DNA of 64,000 bases from CALJFL01 sp036961205 (GCA_036961205.1 JBALVI010000009.1:1-64000); one strand, 5' to 3'; numbered from the stretch's first letter, positions 1 to 7,917 are shown. Program-made: numbers and translations. Notes: a model not told the origin generated them from the sequence alone.

Positions 1-408
1 GAGATGTTCCGCAAGTTGCTTGACGAAGGTCGTGCAGGCGAGAACGTTGGTGTTCTGCTGCGTGGTACCAAGCGTGAAGAAGTTGAGCGTGGTCAGGTTC
101 TGGCTAAGCCCGGTTCAGTAAACCCGCACACCAAGTTTGAGGCAGAGGTTTACATCCTGTCTAAAGACGAAGGTGGCCGTCATACACCATTCTTCAAGGG
201 CTACCGTCCACAGTTTTACTTCCGTACTACGGACGTGACTGGCGCGTGTGAGCTGCCTGAAGGTGTTGAGATGGTTATGCCTGGCGACAACGTGCAGATG
301 GTTGCGACGTTGATTGCACCGATAGCGATGGAAGAAGGCCTGCGTTTCGCGATTCGCGAAGGCGGCCGAACTGTAGGTGCTGGCGTAGTCGCCAAGATCT
401 TCGAGTAA
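1..408 (+). CDS. tuf: Elongation factor Tu, C-terminal part (5' end outside window)
   Basis: The frame is open from base 1 and ends with TAA at 406-408, so this is the last third of a gene that starts upstream. The 135 residues cover the end of domain 2 and domain 3 of EF-Tu: the segment with LLRGTKREEVERGQVLAKPG, the domain 3 strand GYRPQFYFRTTDVTG, and the C-terminus GAGVVAKIFE. EF-Tu delivers aminoacyl-tRNA to the ribosomal A site as a GTP complex. A tuf copy just upstream of the S10 operon is the usual str-S10 order in gammaproteobacteria. A good terminator follows at 467-492, so tuf is not read into rpsJ. Confidence 0.97.
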   Translation, partial: EMFRKLLDEGRAGENVGVLLRGTKREEVERGQVLAKPGSVNPHTKFEAEVYILSKDEGGRHTPFFKGYRPQFYFRTTDVTGACELPEGVEMVMPGDNVQMVATLIAPIAMEEGLRFAIREGGRTVGAGVVAKIFE

Positions 409-466
409 CGGCTGCGTAGCAGTCGGGGGCAGGTTTAAACCTGTCTCCTACATTATCGAAATATTA

Positions 467-492
467 AGCCTGGCAACGCCGGGCTTTTTTTT
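467..492 (+). terminator. Rho-independent terminator of the tuf transcript
   Basis: The stem AGCCTGGC/GCCGGGCT (8 bp, one G-T pair) with an AAC loop is followed by eight T (485-492). It lies 58 bp after the tuf stop. A separate perfect 14-bp palindrome (CAGGTTTAAACCTG, 430-443) lies between the stop and this terminator and may form a first, T-less hairpin. Confidence 0.85.
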
Positions 493-548
493 GTCTCCTT
501 GAGCGATCAGCGTCTTCTGATCATAAGGATTAAGACTGTGCCAGGTCA

Positions 549-735
549 GGGCTTGGTCGGATAAGGGCTGCCGAAAAGGCCGCAGCTCCATCAACGCATT
601 CGGCTGCTGCGCAACTCGACCAAAAATTGCTGTGCAATTTTTCGGGACTCAGACAGTGCTCGCAGAACCCCCCGAATGCGTTGATTCCGCTAAGCGCGAC
701 CTGATTTTTTCGGCAGCCCTTATCCGACCAAGCCC
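549..735 (-). repeat. 187-bp nested inverted-repeat element, copy 1 (structured repeat family A)
   Basis: Outer arms 549-577 and 707-735 form a perfect 29-bp inverted repeat, inner arms 590-603/672-685 a perfect 14-bp one, and an apical hairpin (AAAAATTGC, loop TGT, GCAATTTTT) lies at 622-642. Read on the minus strand, three blocks match the element at 23547-23733: AATCAGGTCGCGCTTA (691-706, 15/16), a 24-nt block at 644-667 (21/24) and a 23-nt block at 601-623 (22/23). The stems between the blocks differ in sequence from copy 2 but are complementary in each copy. On the minus strand it begins 26 nt after the stop of the TM2 gene, so it would sit in that gene's 3' UTR. No coding content is evident. 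Confidence 0.85.
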
Positions 736-761
736 GAGAGTGCCAATCTTCCCCCGATGGA

Positions 762-1160
762 CTAGTAGTCGCTGTTAACGTCAGAAAGCTGCTCATTGAG
801 CGTGAGAAAGTCGTAGAGAATACCAATGAGAAAGAATCCCCCGGTGAGCAAGTAGAGGATACCGGTAATGATTTTACCCATATAGAAGCGATGGATGCCG
901 AAAATACCGAGAAATGTCAGCAGTATCCAGGCCAAGTCGTAATCTACCGGGCCTGACACGTAGCGTCTTTCGGACTCTCTGGCCATCGCGGGTATCAGAA
1001 ACAGGTCAATAATCCAGCCAATGAAAAACAGTCCCAGTGTAAAGAACCAGATTACCCCGGTAATTTGCCGCCCGTAATAGAAGCGATGGGCACCCATGAA
1101 GCCGAATATCCAAAGTAGGTAGCCCAATAATACGGAGTGCGTGTCTTCGCGGTCTTCCAT
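762..1160 (-). CDS. Small membrane protein with two TM2 domains
   Basis: The product has 132 residues and consists of two tandem TM2-type units. Each carries the hallmark GxHRFYxG (GAHRFYYGR near residue 23 and GIHRFYMGK near 86), then a TM segment, a G-G/F-F-x-IG turn and a second TM ending in D-x-F (WIIDLFLIP and ILYDFLTL). That gives about four membrane segments. TM2 proteins are widespread and their bacterial role is unknown. The gene stands alone between the tuf terminator region and the S10 promoter region and points away from rpsJ. Start ATG at 1160. Confidence 0.8.
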   Translation of the reverse strand: MEDREDTHSVLLGYLLWIFGFMGAHRFYYGRQITGVIWFFTLGLFFIGWIIDLFLIPAMARESERRYVSGPVDYDLAWILLTFLGIFGIHRFYMGKIITGILYLLTGGFFLIGILYDFLTLNEQLSDVNSDY

Positions 1161-1338
1161 TGTCTGTCCTCAGTCATTGCAATGCCATAGTTTGCCACTG
1201 TTGTGGATATTAGGTCCAGACGAGCAATGACAAACACCTAGACAATGGAATAATAACAATAACTCTTAATAACGTTTGGTTATAGAGTGTGGCACACTGC
1301 GCCGCGTCGACGTTGTAGCAGATTTGCAAGCGAGGCAA

Positions 1339-1367
1339 TTGATCGTAGCCCCTCAAGGCTCTAAATT
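1339..1367 (+). promoter_or_regulatory. Possible secondary promoter upstream of the S10 operon
   Basis: TTGATC, a 17-bp spacer and TAAATT lie about 70 bp upstream of the stronger promoter at 1407. Each box matches the sigma70 consensus at only 4 of 6 positions. Apart from this and the next two sites, nothing clear is visible in 1161-1502. Confidence 0.3.
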
Positions 1368-1406
1368 GTGATGAGCCGGTGGGCATCAATTAATTGGCGA
1401 ATCACC

Positions 1407-1435
1407 TTGACAGTCCATGGGTCGATCATTAGAAT
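1407..1435 (+). promoter_or_regulatory. Sigma70 promoter of the S10 operon
   Basis: A consensus -35 TTGACA (1407-1412), a 17-bp spacer and -10 TAGAAT (1430-1435) lie 68 bp upstream of the rpsJ start. Transcription would begin near 1442, giving a leader of about 60 nt. It is the best promoter sequence in the upstream gap and is placed as expected for the ribosomal block. Confidence 0.8.
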
Positions 1436-1451
1436 TCGTTTTCCTTTTTCG

Positions 1452-1486
1452 GGGGGTCCCATTGCGGGCCTCTGGTTTTTTATTCG
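1452..1486 (+). promoter_or_regulatory. Hairpin plus T tract in the S10 leader (possible attenuator)
   Basis: A G-rich strand (1452-1459) can pair with GGGCCTCT (1466-1473) around a 6-nt loop, with several G-T pairs. Six T follow at 1476-1481. In E. coli the S10 leader ends in a U-rich attenuator hairpin through which L4 represses the operon. A comparable hairpin in this 60-nt leader is suggestive only, since the leader is much shorter than that of E. coli. Confidence 0.35.
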
Positions 1487-1502
1487 TTTGGAGATAGGTT
1501 AG

Positions 1503-1814
1503 GTGCAGAGTCAACGCATTCGTATTCGCCTTAAGGCTTTTGATCATCGTCTGATAGATACATCTACTCAGGAGATTGTAGAAACTGCGCGCCGCACAGG
1601 TGCCCAAGTCAAAGGTCCTATCCCCCTTCCTACCAGGAAGGAAAAGTACACCGTGTTGGTATCACCGCACGTAAATAAGGACGCACGTGACCAGTACGAG
1701 ATTCGTACACACAAGCGTCTGTTAGACATCGTAGAGCCTACAGAGAAGACCGTAGACGCTCTGATGAAGTTGGACCTGGCAGCAGGTGTGGAAGTACAGA
1801 TAAGTCTTGGCTAA
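1503..1814 (+). CDS. rpsJ: 30S ribosomal protein S10
   Basis: The 103-residue product has the full family length and begins MQSQRIRIRLKAFDHRLID, as in E. coli S10 (NusE). It binds 16S rRNA in the 30S head and also joins NusB in antitermination complexes. The start is GTG at 1503, preceded by GGAGATAGG. It is the first gene of the S10 operon behind the promoter at 1407. The gap to rplC is 118 bp, long for this operon, and contains a GGGGCGGCC/GGTTCAGCCCC hairpin near 1884-1912. Confidence 0.98.
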   Translation: MQSQRIRIRLKAFDHRLIDTSTQEIVETARRTGAQVKGPIPLPTRKEKYTVLVSPHVNKDARDQYEIRTHKRLLDIVEPTEKTVDALMKLDLAAGVEVQISLG

Positions 1815-1932
1815 CGACCATTCGTAGCAAGATCAGCTCGCAGCAAAATCTGTGAGCGTGTAACGCCCGGCACTAGAGATATTGTGGGGCGGCCATAGAG
1901 GGTTCAGCCCCGTACACTGAGAGGTTAACAAA

Positions 1933-2568
1933 ATGACTATTGGATTAGTCGGCCGCAAGTCCGGTATGACTCGTGTTTTTACCGAAGACGGCGCATCAAT
2001 ACCCGTAACCGTAGTGGAGGTGACTCCAAACCGCGTTACTCAAGTCAAAGAGCTCGATAGCGATGGCTACCGTGCTATTCAGGTCACAGCGGGAAACCGT
2101 AAGGCCGCAAAAGTGAGTAAATCAGCAGCGGGACAGTTCGCGAAAGCGGGCGTCGAAGCGGGTCGTGGTTTGTGGGAATTTCGCCTGGGTGATGACGATG
2201 AGTCTCCCGAGGTTGGTTCTGAGCTAACTGTAGAGCGTTTCGAGGCAGGCCAGAAGGTCGATGTTGCCGGCAAGTCTAAAGGTAAGGGTTTCCAGGGCGG
2301 TATTAAGCGTTGGAACTTCACCATGCAGGATGCAACACACGGTAACTCATTGTCGCACCGTTCTAACGGATCCATCGGCCAGTGCCAGACACCCGGTCGT
2401 GTATTCAAGGGCAAGAAGATGTCTGGTCATATGGGTTCCGAAAACCATACCACCCAGGGACTGGAAATCGTCCGTGTAGACACTGAGCGCAATTTATTGC
2501 TTATCAAGGGCGCCGTCCCCGGTGCACCTGGCGGAGACGTTTTTGTACGTCCCGCGGTCAAGGCTTAA
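1933..2568 (+). CDS. rplC: 50S ribosomal protein L3
   Basis: The 211-residue product has N-terminal MTIGLVGRKSGMTRVF and the conserved loop GSIGQCQTPGRVFKGKKMSG, which reaches toward the peptidyl transferase centre. The Gln in GQxQTPG is the residue that PrmB methylates in E. coli L3; here Cys replaces the Asn between the two Gln. L3 is an early 23S rRNA assembly protein. Start ATG after GAGAGG. It lies between rpsJ and rplD in standard order. Confidence 0.98.
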   Translation: MTIGLVGRKSGMTRVFTEDGASIPVTVVEVTPNRVTQVKELDSDGYRAIQVTAGNRKAAKVSKSAAGQFAKAGVEAGRGLWEFRLGDDDESPEVGSELTVERFEAGQKVDVAGKSKGKGFQGGIKRWNFTMQDATHGNSLSHRSNGSIGQCQTPGRVFKGKKMSGHMGSENHTTQGLEIVRVDTERNLLLIKGAVPGAPGGDVFVRPAVKA

Positions 2569-2586
2569 GGTTAGGGGGTCTCTAAC

Positions 2587-3204
2587 GTGGAATTAAGTGT
2601 AATAAAGTCAGGTAGCGCAGAAGCGGGCACAGTATCCGTTTCAGATGTTGCTTTCGCTCGCGAATATAACGAAGACCTGGTTCATCAGGTTGTTACCGCT
2701 TATATGGCAGGAGCGCGCCAGGGAACTCGCGCGCAGAAGAATCGTGCAGCCGTACGCGGCGGTGGTAAGAAGCCGTGGCGTCAAAAGGGTACAGGTCGTG
2801 CTCGTGCTGGAACCATTCGCTCGCCAATATGGCGCAGTGGTGGTGTGACCTTCGCGGCTCAGCCGCAGGATCACTCCCAGAAGGTTAATCGCAAGATGTA
2901 CCGAGCGGCGCTGCAGTCCATTATGTCGGAGCTGGCACGCCAGGATCGTCTGATTGTGGTCGAAAGCCTCGATTTGGAAGAGCCAAAAACTAAATTGCTG
3001 ACTAAGCAGTTAGGTGAGTTTGGTCTCGACAATGTATTGATTATCGGTGACGAAGTCGGCGAAAACCTGTACTTGGCGGCGCGTAATCTGCACAAAGTTG
3101 ATGTACGTGACGTAGACGGCATTGATCCGGTCAGCCTGATCGCTTACGACAAGGTAATGGTTACTGTTGCTGCGGTGAAGAAATTTGAGGAGATGTTGGG
3201 ATGA
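2587..3204 (+). CDS. rplD: 50S ribosomal protein L4
   Basis: The 205-residue product carries the long exit-tunnel loop GGGKKPWRQKGTGRARAGTIRSP (about residues 59-81) and the C-terminal Rossmann-like domain. L4 binds 23S rRNA and in E. coli also represses the S10 operon at the leader. The start is GTG at 2587 after AGGGGGTCTC. The stop overlaps the rplW start by 4 bp (ATGA), which suggests translational coupling. Confidence 0.98.
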   Translation: MELSVIKSGSAEAGTVSVSDVAFAREYNEDLVHQVVTAYMAGARQGTRAQKNRAAVRGGGKKPWRQKGTGRARAGTIRSPIWRSGGVTFAAQPQDHSQKVNRKMYRAALQSIMSELARQDRLIVVESLDLEEPKTKLLTKQLGEFGLDNVLIIGDEVGENLYLAARNLHKVDVRDVDGIDPVSLIAYDKVMVTVAAVKKFEEMLG

Positions 3205-3497
3205 ACCAGGAGCGTATATTTCAAATACTGGTAGGTCCGCACGTTTCTGAGAAAGCGGCTATTGTCGCCGACGCGAGCAACCAGTACGTGTTTAGAGTGG
3301 CTTTGGATGCTAACAAGTCCGAGATCAAGAAGTCGGTTGAGCAGTTATTCAAGGTTAAGGTGGAAAACGTTTCTACCTTGAGAGTTAAAGGGAAGGTTAA
3401 GCGCAACCGTAACGGTTTCAGTGCCAAGTCGACCTGGAAAAAAGCATACGTTCGCCTGGCGCAGGGTCAAGACATCGACTTTGCATCGGCTGAGTAG
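3201..3497 (+). CDS. rplW: 50S ribosomal protein L23
   Basis: The 98-residue product has the L23 pattern GPHVSEKA near the N-terminus and the basic loop KVKRNRNGFS. L23 lies at the polypeptide exit and is the docking site of trigger factor and SRP. The ATG overlaps the rplD stop by 4 bp, and GAGGAG lies just upstream inside rplD. Confidence 0.97.
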   Translation: MNQERIFQILVGPHVSEKAAIVADASNQYVFRVALDANKSEIKKSVEQLFKVKVENVSTLRVKGKVKRNRNGFSAKSTWKKAYVRLAQGQDIDFASAE

Positions 3498-3511
3498 GGA
3501 GTAGCGTAGGA

Positions 3512-4339
3512 ATGGCAATTTTAAAAAGTAAGCCGACGTCACCGGGTCGCCGTCACGTTGTACGTGTCGTCACCGATGGTCTGCACAAAGGCGAGCCTTA
3601 CAAGCCCTTACTGGAGCAGCAAACCCGCAACGGTGGCCGCAACAACAATGGTCGGATTACTACTAGGCATATTGGTGGTGGTCACAAGCAGCACTATCGC
3701 ATAATTGATTTCAAGCGCACCAAGGATGGAATTCCAGCCAAGGTAGAGCGCATTGAGTATGATCCCAACAGAACAGCGCACATTGCACTGTTATTGTTCG
3801 CCGACGGTGAGCGACGTTACATTATCGCCCCTAAAGGCGTTAAGGCTGACGACGTACTGCAATCGGGTGCTGCGGCTCCGATCAAGACCGGTAATTGCCT
3901 GCCAATCCGCAACATCCCGGTTGGCTCGGTAATCCACGGCATAGAGCTCAAGCCTGGTAAGGGTGCGCAGATAGCACGGTCCGCCGGTGCATCGGTTCAG
4001 CTAGTGGCACGTGAAGGCCAGTACGCGACTTTACGTCTTCGCTCTGGTGAGATGCGCAAGGTTCTGGCTGATTGTCGTGCAACGCTTGGCGAAGTCTCTA
4101 ATTCTGAGCACAGCCTGCGTAAGTTGGGTAAAGCCGGTGCCGCACGTTGGCGCGGTGTTCGCCCCACGGTTCGTGGTGTAGCGATGAACCCGGTTGATCA
4201 CCCGCATGGTGGTGGTGAAGGCCGTACTTCGGGTGGTCGTCATCCGGTTAGTCCATGGGGTACGCCTACTAAAGGCTACAAGACACGCAAGAACAAGCGT
4301 ACTGATAATTTGATTGTCCGCCGTCGTGGTAAGAAATAA
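3512..4339 (+). CDS. rplB: 50S ribosomal protein L2
   Basis: The 275-residue product (E. coli 273) has the L2 OB-fold and SH3-like domains. Near the C-terminus is the invariant segment MNPVDHPHGGGEGRTSGGRH, which carries the histidine important for peptidyl transfer and subunit joining. Start ATG at 3512. It lies 14 bp after rplW in the S10 operon. Confidence 0.98.
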   Translation: MAILKSKPTSPGRRHVVRVVTDGLHKGEPYKPLLEQQTRNGGRNNNGRITTRHIGGGHKQHYRIIDFKRTKDGIPAKVERIEYDPNRTAHIALLLFADGERRYIIAPKGVKADDVLQSGAAAPIKTGNCLPIRNIPVGSVIHGIELKPGKGAQIARSAGASVQLVAREGQYATLRLRSGEMRKVLADCRATLGEVSNSEHSLRKLGKAGAARWRGVRPTVRGVAMNPVDHPHGGGEGRTSGGRHPVSPWGTPTKGYKTRKNKRTDNLIVRRRGKK

Positions 4340-4377
4340 TCGCGATTCGGGTTAACGAGATCTAGAGGAAATACATT

Positions 4378-4653
4378 GTGCCGCGTTCACTGAAAAAAGG
4401 TCCTTTTATAGACCTTCATCTGATGAAGAAAGTTGAAGCAGCGATTGAGAAAAACGATAGGCGTCCGATCAAGACCTGGTCGCGCCGTTCAATGGTTGCA
4501 CCTGACATGGTTGGCCTGACTATAGCTGTTCATAATGGTCGTCAGCATGTGCCAGTAATGGTCAACGAAGACATGGTTGGACACAAGCTGGGTGAATTTG
4601 CTATGACCCGCACGTTCAAGGGCCATATTGTGGACAAGAAAGTCAAACGCTAG
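4378..4653 (+). CDS. rpsS: 30S ribosomal protein S19
   Basis: The 91-residue product begins PRSLKKGPFIDLHL, the S19 signature, and contains TWSRRSMVAPDMVG. It binds the 30S head with S13 near the A-site finger. The start is GTG at 4378, preceded by TAGAGGAAA. This is the third GTG start in the S10 block after rpsJ and rplD. Confidence 0.98.
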   Translation: MPRSLKKGPFIDLHLMKKVEAAIEKNDRRPIKTWSRRSMVAPDMVGLTIAVHNGRQHVPVMVNEDMVGHKLGEFAMTRTFKGHIVDKKVKR

Positions 4654-4678
4654 GCGTTGGCTAAGCGAGGTTTATAGA

Positions 4679-5017
4679 ATGGAAGTTGCAGCAAAGCTAA
4701 AAGGCGCTCGTATCTCAGCTCAGAAAGCTCGTCTGGTCGCTGACCAGGTGCGTGGACTGCAGGTTGAAGAAGCGTTGAACGTGCTGGAATTCAGCAACAA
4801 GAAGGCAGCTCAGCTCGTCAAGAAAATTCTTGATTCTGCGATTGCCAACGCTGAAAACAATGAAGGCGCTGACGTAGATGAGCTTAAGGTATCCAGCATC
4901 TTTGTTGATGAAGGGATGACAATGAAGCGTCTACGCCCCCGTGCCAAGGGCCGCGCAGATCGTATTTTGAAGCGCAGCTGTCATATAACAGTCAAAGTCG
5001 CAGACGGCGAAGGCTAG
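4679..5017 (+). CDS. rplV: 50S ribosomal protein L22
   Basis: The 112-residue product starts MEVAAKLKGARISAQKARLV. The frame is open for 17 more codons upstream, overlapping rpsS, but the family begins here and GCGAGG precedes the ATG at 4679. The beta-hairpin that lines the exit tunnel is seen in EGMTMKRLRPRAKGRADRI. Macrolide-resistance changes in other species map to this hairpin; nothing unusual is seen here. Confidence 0.97.
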   Translation: MEVAAKLKGARISAQKARLVADQVRGLQVEEALNVLEFSNKKAAQLVKKILDSAIANAENNEGADVDELKVSSIFVDEGMTMKRLRPRAKGRADRILKRSCHITVKVADGEG

Positions 5018-5033
5018 TTTAGGAGAAGACCAC

Positions 5034-5705
5034 ATGGGTCAGAAAGTACATCCAATCGGTATCCGCTTAGGTATTGTTAAAGAACATACCTCAGTATGGT
5101 ATGCCGATAGCAAGAACTACCCCCAGCAGCTAATCACTGACTTGGCAGTTCGCGCTTATATAGAGAAATCTCTAGATCAGGCTTCTGTAAGTCGGATTGT
5201 TATTGAGCGCCCAGCGCAGACAGCACGGATCACTATACACACGGCCCGTCCAGGCATCGTGATCGGTAAAAAGGGTGAGGATGTAGATAAGCTGCGCAAG
5301 ATCCTGACCGAGAAAATGGGTGTGCCAGTGCACATCAACATTGAAGAAATTCGCAAGCCTGATCTGGACGCCAAATTGGTTGCTCAGAACGTCGCTCAGC
5401 AGTTAGAGCGCCGGGTTATGTTCCGCCGTGCTATGAAGCGCGTTGTTCAAAACGCCATGCGCCAGGGTGCTGAAGGCATCAAAGTGCAGGTTGGTGGTCG
5501 CTTGGGTGGTGCTGAAATTGCTCGAAGTGAGTGGTATCGCGAAGGACGTGTGCCGTTGCACACATTGCGTGCCGATATCGATTATGCAACCTATGAGGCC
5601 GTCACTACCTACGGCATCATCGGTGTGAAAGTATGGATTTTCAAAGGCGAAGTCATCGGCGCGAATGAGCAGACCGACGGCGCTAAGAAAACAGCAACTA
5701 ATTAA
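5034..5705 (+). CDS. rpsC: 30S ribosomal protein S3
   Basis: The 223-residue product starts MGQKVHPIGIRLGIVKEH. The type II KH domain shows its GxxG loop in RPGIVIGKKGEDVDKLR, and the C-terminal domain shows GRLGGAEIARSEWYREGRVPL. S3 lies at the mRNA entry pore with helicase activity. The ATG at 5034 is preceded by AGGAGA, 16 bp after rplV. Confidence 0.98.
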   Translation: MGQKVHPIGIRLGIVKEHTSVWYADSKNYPQQLITDLAVRAYIEKSLDQASVSRIVIERPAQTARITIHTARPGIVIGKKGEDVDKLRKILTEKMGVPVHINIEEIRKPDLDAKLVAQNVAQQLERRVMFRRAMKRVVQNAMRQGAEGIKVQVGGRLGGAEIARSEWYREGRVPLHTLRADIDYATYEAVTTYGIIGVKVWIFKGEVIGANEQTDGAKKTATN

Positions 5706-5716
5706 GGGTTACGCAG

Positions 5717-6130
5717 ATGCTACAACCAAAGCGTACAAAATTTCGCAAGACACATAAGGGCCGCAATCGTGGTCTGGCTCATCGCGGCAGCAAAGTGAGC
5801 TTTGGCGAATATGGCCTCAAGGCTACTGGCCGGGGTCGCATCACGGCGCGCCAGATAGAGGCCGCTCGTCGCGCGATGACACGTCACATAAAGCGTGGCG
5901 GAAAGATTTGGATACGTGTTTTCCCGGACAAGCCGATAACAGGCAAGCCTCTGGAAGTACGTCAGGGTAAAGGTAAGGGTAACGTTGAGTATTGGGTAGC
6001 ACTGGTTCAGCCTGGCACGGTTCTCTATGAAGTACAGGGTGTGTCAGAGGAGCTTGCGCGTGAAGCATTTGCACTTGCTTCAGCCAAAATACCCGTTGCT
6101 ACAACATTTGTTAAACGGTCGGTGATGTAA
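5717..6130 (+). CDS. rplP: 50S ribosomal protein L16
   Basis: The 137-residue product starts MLQPKRTKFRKTHKGRNRG and contains the GKPLEVRQGKGKGNVEYWV segment near the A/P-site tRNA elbow. The conserved Arg in this loop is hydroxylated by RoxA/YcfD in E. coli; no such oxygenase is seen in this window. The stop overlaps the rpmC start by 1 bp (TAATG). Confidence 0.98.
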   Translation: MLQPKRTKFRKTHKGRNRGLAHRGSKVSFGEYGLKATGRGRITARQIEAARRAMTRHIKRGGKIWIRVFPDKPITGKPLEVRQGKGKGNVEYWVALVQPGTVLYEVQGVSEELAREAFALASAKIPVATTFVKRSVM

Positions 6131-6321
6131 TGAAAGCTACTGAATTGCGTGAAAAGTCCGCTGAGGACCTGAACAAGCAGTTACTCAGCTTGCGTGAAGA
6201 GCAGTTCAAGCTGCGCATGCAGAAGTCTACTGGTCAACTGGGGCAGTCGCATTTGCTTCAGGTAAACCAACGTGACATCGCACGCTGCAAGACTGTGCTG
6301 AACGAAAAGGCGGGTAACTAA
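6130..6321 (+). CDS. rpmC: 50S ribosomal protein L29
   Basis: The 63-residue helical hairpin protein starts MKATELREKSAEDLNKQL, as is typical of L29. It binds 23S rRNA near the exit tunnel beside L23. Its ATG shares one base with the rplP stop, which suggests coupled translation. Confidence 0.97.
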   Translation: MKATELREKSAEDLNKQLLSLREEQFKLRMQKSTGQLGQSHLLQVNQRDIARCKTVLNEKAGN

Positions 6322-6324
6322 ACT

Positions 6325-6591
6325 ATGTCAGCTGCAGAAAATAGAACACGTACTGCAACCGGAAGGGTTGTCAGTGACAAGATGGATAAGACCATTACTG
6401 TTTTGCTCGAGCGTCGGGTAAAGCACGAGGTGTACGGCAAATACATTACCAGGTCTTCCAAGATACATGCTCACGATGAGAAGAATGAGTGTGCAATTGG
6501 CGATACCGTTACTGTTGCTGAATGTCGTCCACTTTCCAAGAGTAAAACCTGGAATTTGGTCGAAGTTGTTGAAAGCGCCGCGCAAGTTTAA
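6325..6591 (+). CDS. rpsQ: 30S ribosomal protein S17
   Basis: The 88-residue OB-fold protein carries TGRVVSDKMDKTITV and YGKYITRSSKIHAHDE, the S17 family pattern. It is a primary 16S rRNA binder of the 30S body and the last gene of the S10 unit in the E. coli order. The gap to rplN is 40 bp. No clear spc promoter is visible there, so read-through from the S10 promoter is likely. Confidence 0.97.
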   Translation: MSAAENRTRTATGRVVSDKMDKTITVLLERRVKHEVYGKYITRSSKIHAHDEKNECAIGDTVTVAECRPLSKSKTWNLVEVVESAAQV

Positions 6592-6631
6592 GCGCAGGTT
6601 TAGTGGCTTCGGCCGCAGTGTGGAGTAGGAA

Positions 6632-7000
6632 ATGATTCAGACACAGTCGTATTTGGAAGTCGCAGACAACAGTGGTGCACGTCGCGTTATGTGTATCAAA
6701 GTGTTGGGTGGATCCAAGCGTCGTTATGCTCGTGTTGGAGACCTTATTAAGGTAACCGTCAAGGAAGCTATACCTCGCGGCAAGGTTAAGAAAGGCCAGG
6801 TGATGACAGCCGTGGTTGTACGTACTCGCAAGGGTGTTCGTCGTGCTGACGGTTCGTTGATTAAGTTTGACGATAACGCTGCGGTACTTTTGAACGCTCA
6901 GAACGCGCCGATCGGAACTCGTATATTTGGGCCGGTAACTCGCGAACTGCGCGGCGAAAAGTTTATGAAGATTATTTCTCTGGCGCCGGAAGTTATCTAG
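6632..7000 (+). CDS. rplN: 50S ribosomal protein L14
   Basis: The 122-residue product starts MIQTQSYLEVADNSGARRVMCIKVLGGS and ends in the family pattern RELRGEKFMKIISLAPEVI. L14 contacts the 30S subunit in bridge B8 and binds RsfS. GGAGTAGG precedes the ATG at 6632. First gene of the spc part of the block. Confidence 0.98.
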   Translation: MIQTQSYLEVADNSGARRVMCIKVLGGSKRRYARVGDLIKVTVKEAIPRGKVKKGQVMTAVVVRTRKGVRRADGSLIKFDDNAAVLLNAQNAPIGTRIFGPVTRELRGEKFMKIISLAPEVI

Positions 7001-7026
7001 TCCGGATTACGGGGAGAGGAAAAGAG

Positions 7027-7341
7027 ATGTTGAAGATTAAAGGCGATGACGAAGTAATTATCCTGGCCGGAAAGGACAAGGGTAAGCGCGGCAAGGTTCG
7101 CAAAGTGATGGATAACAACCGCTTGCTGGTTGGCGGCATCAATATGATTAAGAAGCACACCAAGCCCAACCCGCAAGCGGGTGTAGCTGGTGGCATCGTG
7201 GAGAAGGAAGCACCAATTCAGCTTTCGAATGTCGCGATTTTTAATCCTCAGACCAGCAAAGCTGATCGTGTGGGATTCAAGGTGGAAGGGGATACTAAAA
7301 TTCGTATCTTCAAATCCAATGGCGAGGCGATTGACTCTTAA
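7027..7341 (+). CDS. rplX: 50S ribosomal protein L24
   Basis: The 104-residue product has an N-terminal KOW motif (GDEVIILAGKDKGKRGKV, about residues 4-22) and the L24 core HTKPNPQAGVAGGIVEKEAP. It is an assembly initiator for the 50S subunit. GGGGAGAGG precedes the ATG. Confidence 0.97.
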   Translation: MLKIKGDDEVIILAGKDKGKRGKVRKVMDNNRLLVGGINMIKKHTKPNPQAGVAGGIVEKEAPIQLSNVAIFNPQTSKADRVGFKVEGDTKIRIFKSNGEAIDS

Positions 7342-7377
7342 GCTTCCCTTGGGACGCAGAGTTAACAGGTAGAAAAC

Positions 7378-7917
7378 ATGGCAACGTTGAAAGATAAATT
7401 CAAAAACGAACTTGCAGCTCAGCTCAAAGAAGAATTGGGCCTGGACAATGTGATGCAAGTTCCTCGTATTACCAAAATCACACTCAATATGGGTGTTGGT
7501 GAAGCGCTGGGCGATAAGAAAGTCCTTGAGAACGCTGTTGGTGATATGGAAAAAATTGCAGGGCAAAAAGCCGTTGTTACCAAGGCGCGCAAGTCAATCG
7601 CGGGCTTTAAAGTGAGAGACGGTTGGCCGATTGGTTGCAAAGTGACATTACGCTCAGATCGTATGTACGAGTTTCTGGAGCGTCTGATCAGTATCGCCAT
7701 TCCGCGGGTACGTGACTTCCGCGGTGTTAGCCCGAAGTCCTTTGATGGCCGCGGTAACTTTGCGATGGGTGTGACCGAACAAATTATTTTCCCTGAAATT
7801 GATTACGACAAAGTGGACGCATTGCGCGGCATGGATATCACCATTACCACTTCGGCTCGTACGGATGATGAAGGCCGCGCTCTGCTGCGTGCATTCAACT
7901 TCCCCCTGAAAAGCTAA
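7378..7917 (+). CDS. rplE: 50S ribosomal protein L5
   Basis: The 179-residue product has full family length. It carries the 5S rRNA-binding and P-site-tRNA loop regions, including PRITKITLNMGVGEALGDKK and RVRDFRGVSPKSFDGRGN. Start ATG at 7378 after ACAGGTAGAAA, 36 bp behind rplX. Confidence 0.98.
   Translation: MATLKDKFKNELAAQLKEELGLDNVMQVPRITKITLNMGVGEALGDKKVLENAVGDMEKIAGQKAVVTKARKSIAGFKVRDGWPIGCKVTLRSDRMYEFLERLISIAIPRVRDFRGVSPKSFDGRGNFAMGVTEQIIFPEIDYDKVDALRGMDITITTSARTDDEGRALLRAFNFPLKS

Noticed and set aside
549..735. Reading the family A elements as integron attC sites
   Set aside because: attC sites have conserved ends and a variable centre; here the centre blocks are conserved and the ends vary. 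No integrase or cassette array is present.
549..735. Explaining the inverted arms as amplification or assembly chimeras
   Set aside because: Two independent loci with equal length, shared blocks and the same position relative to stop codons make an artefact unlikely, although reads were not available to check.
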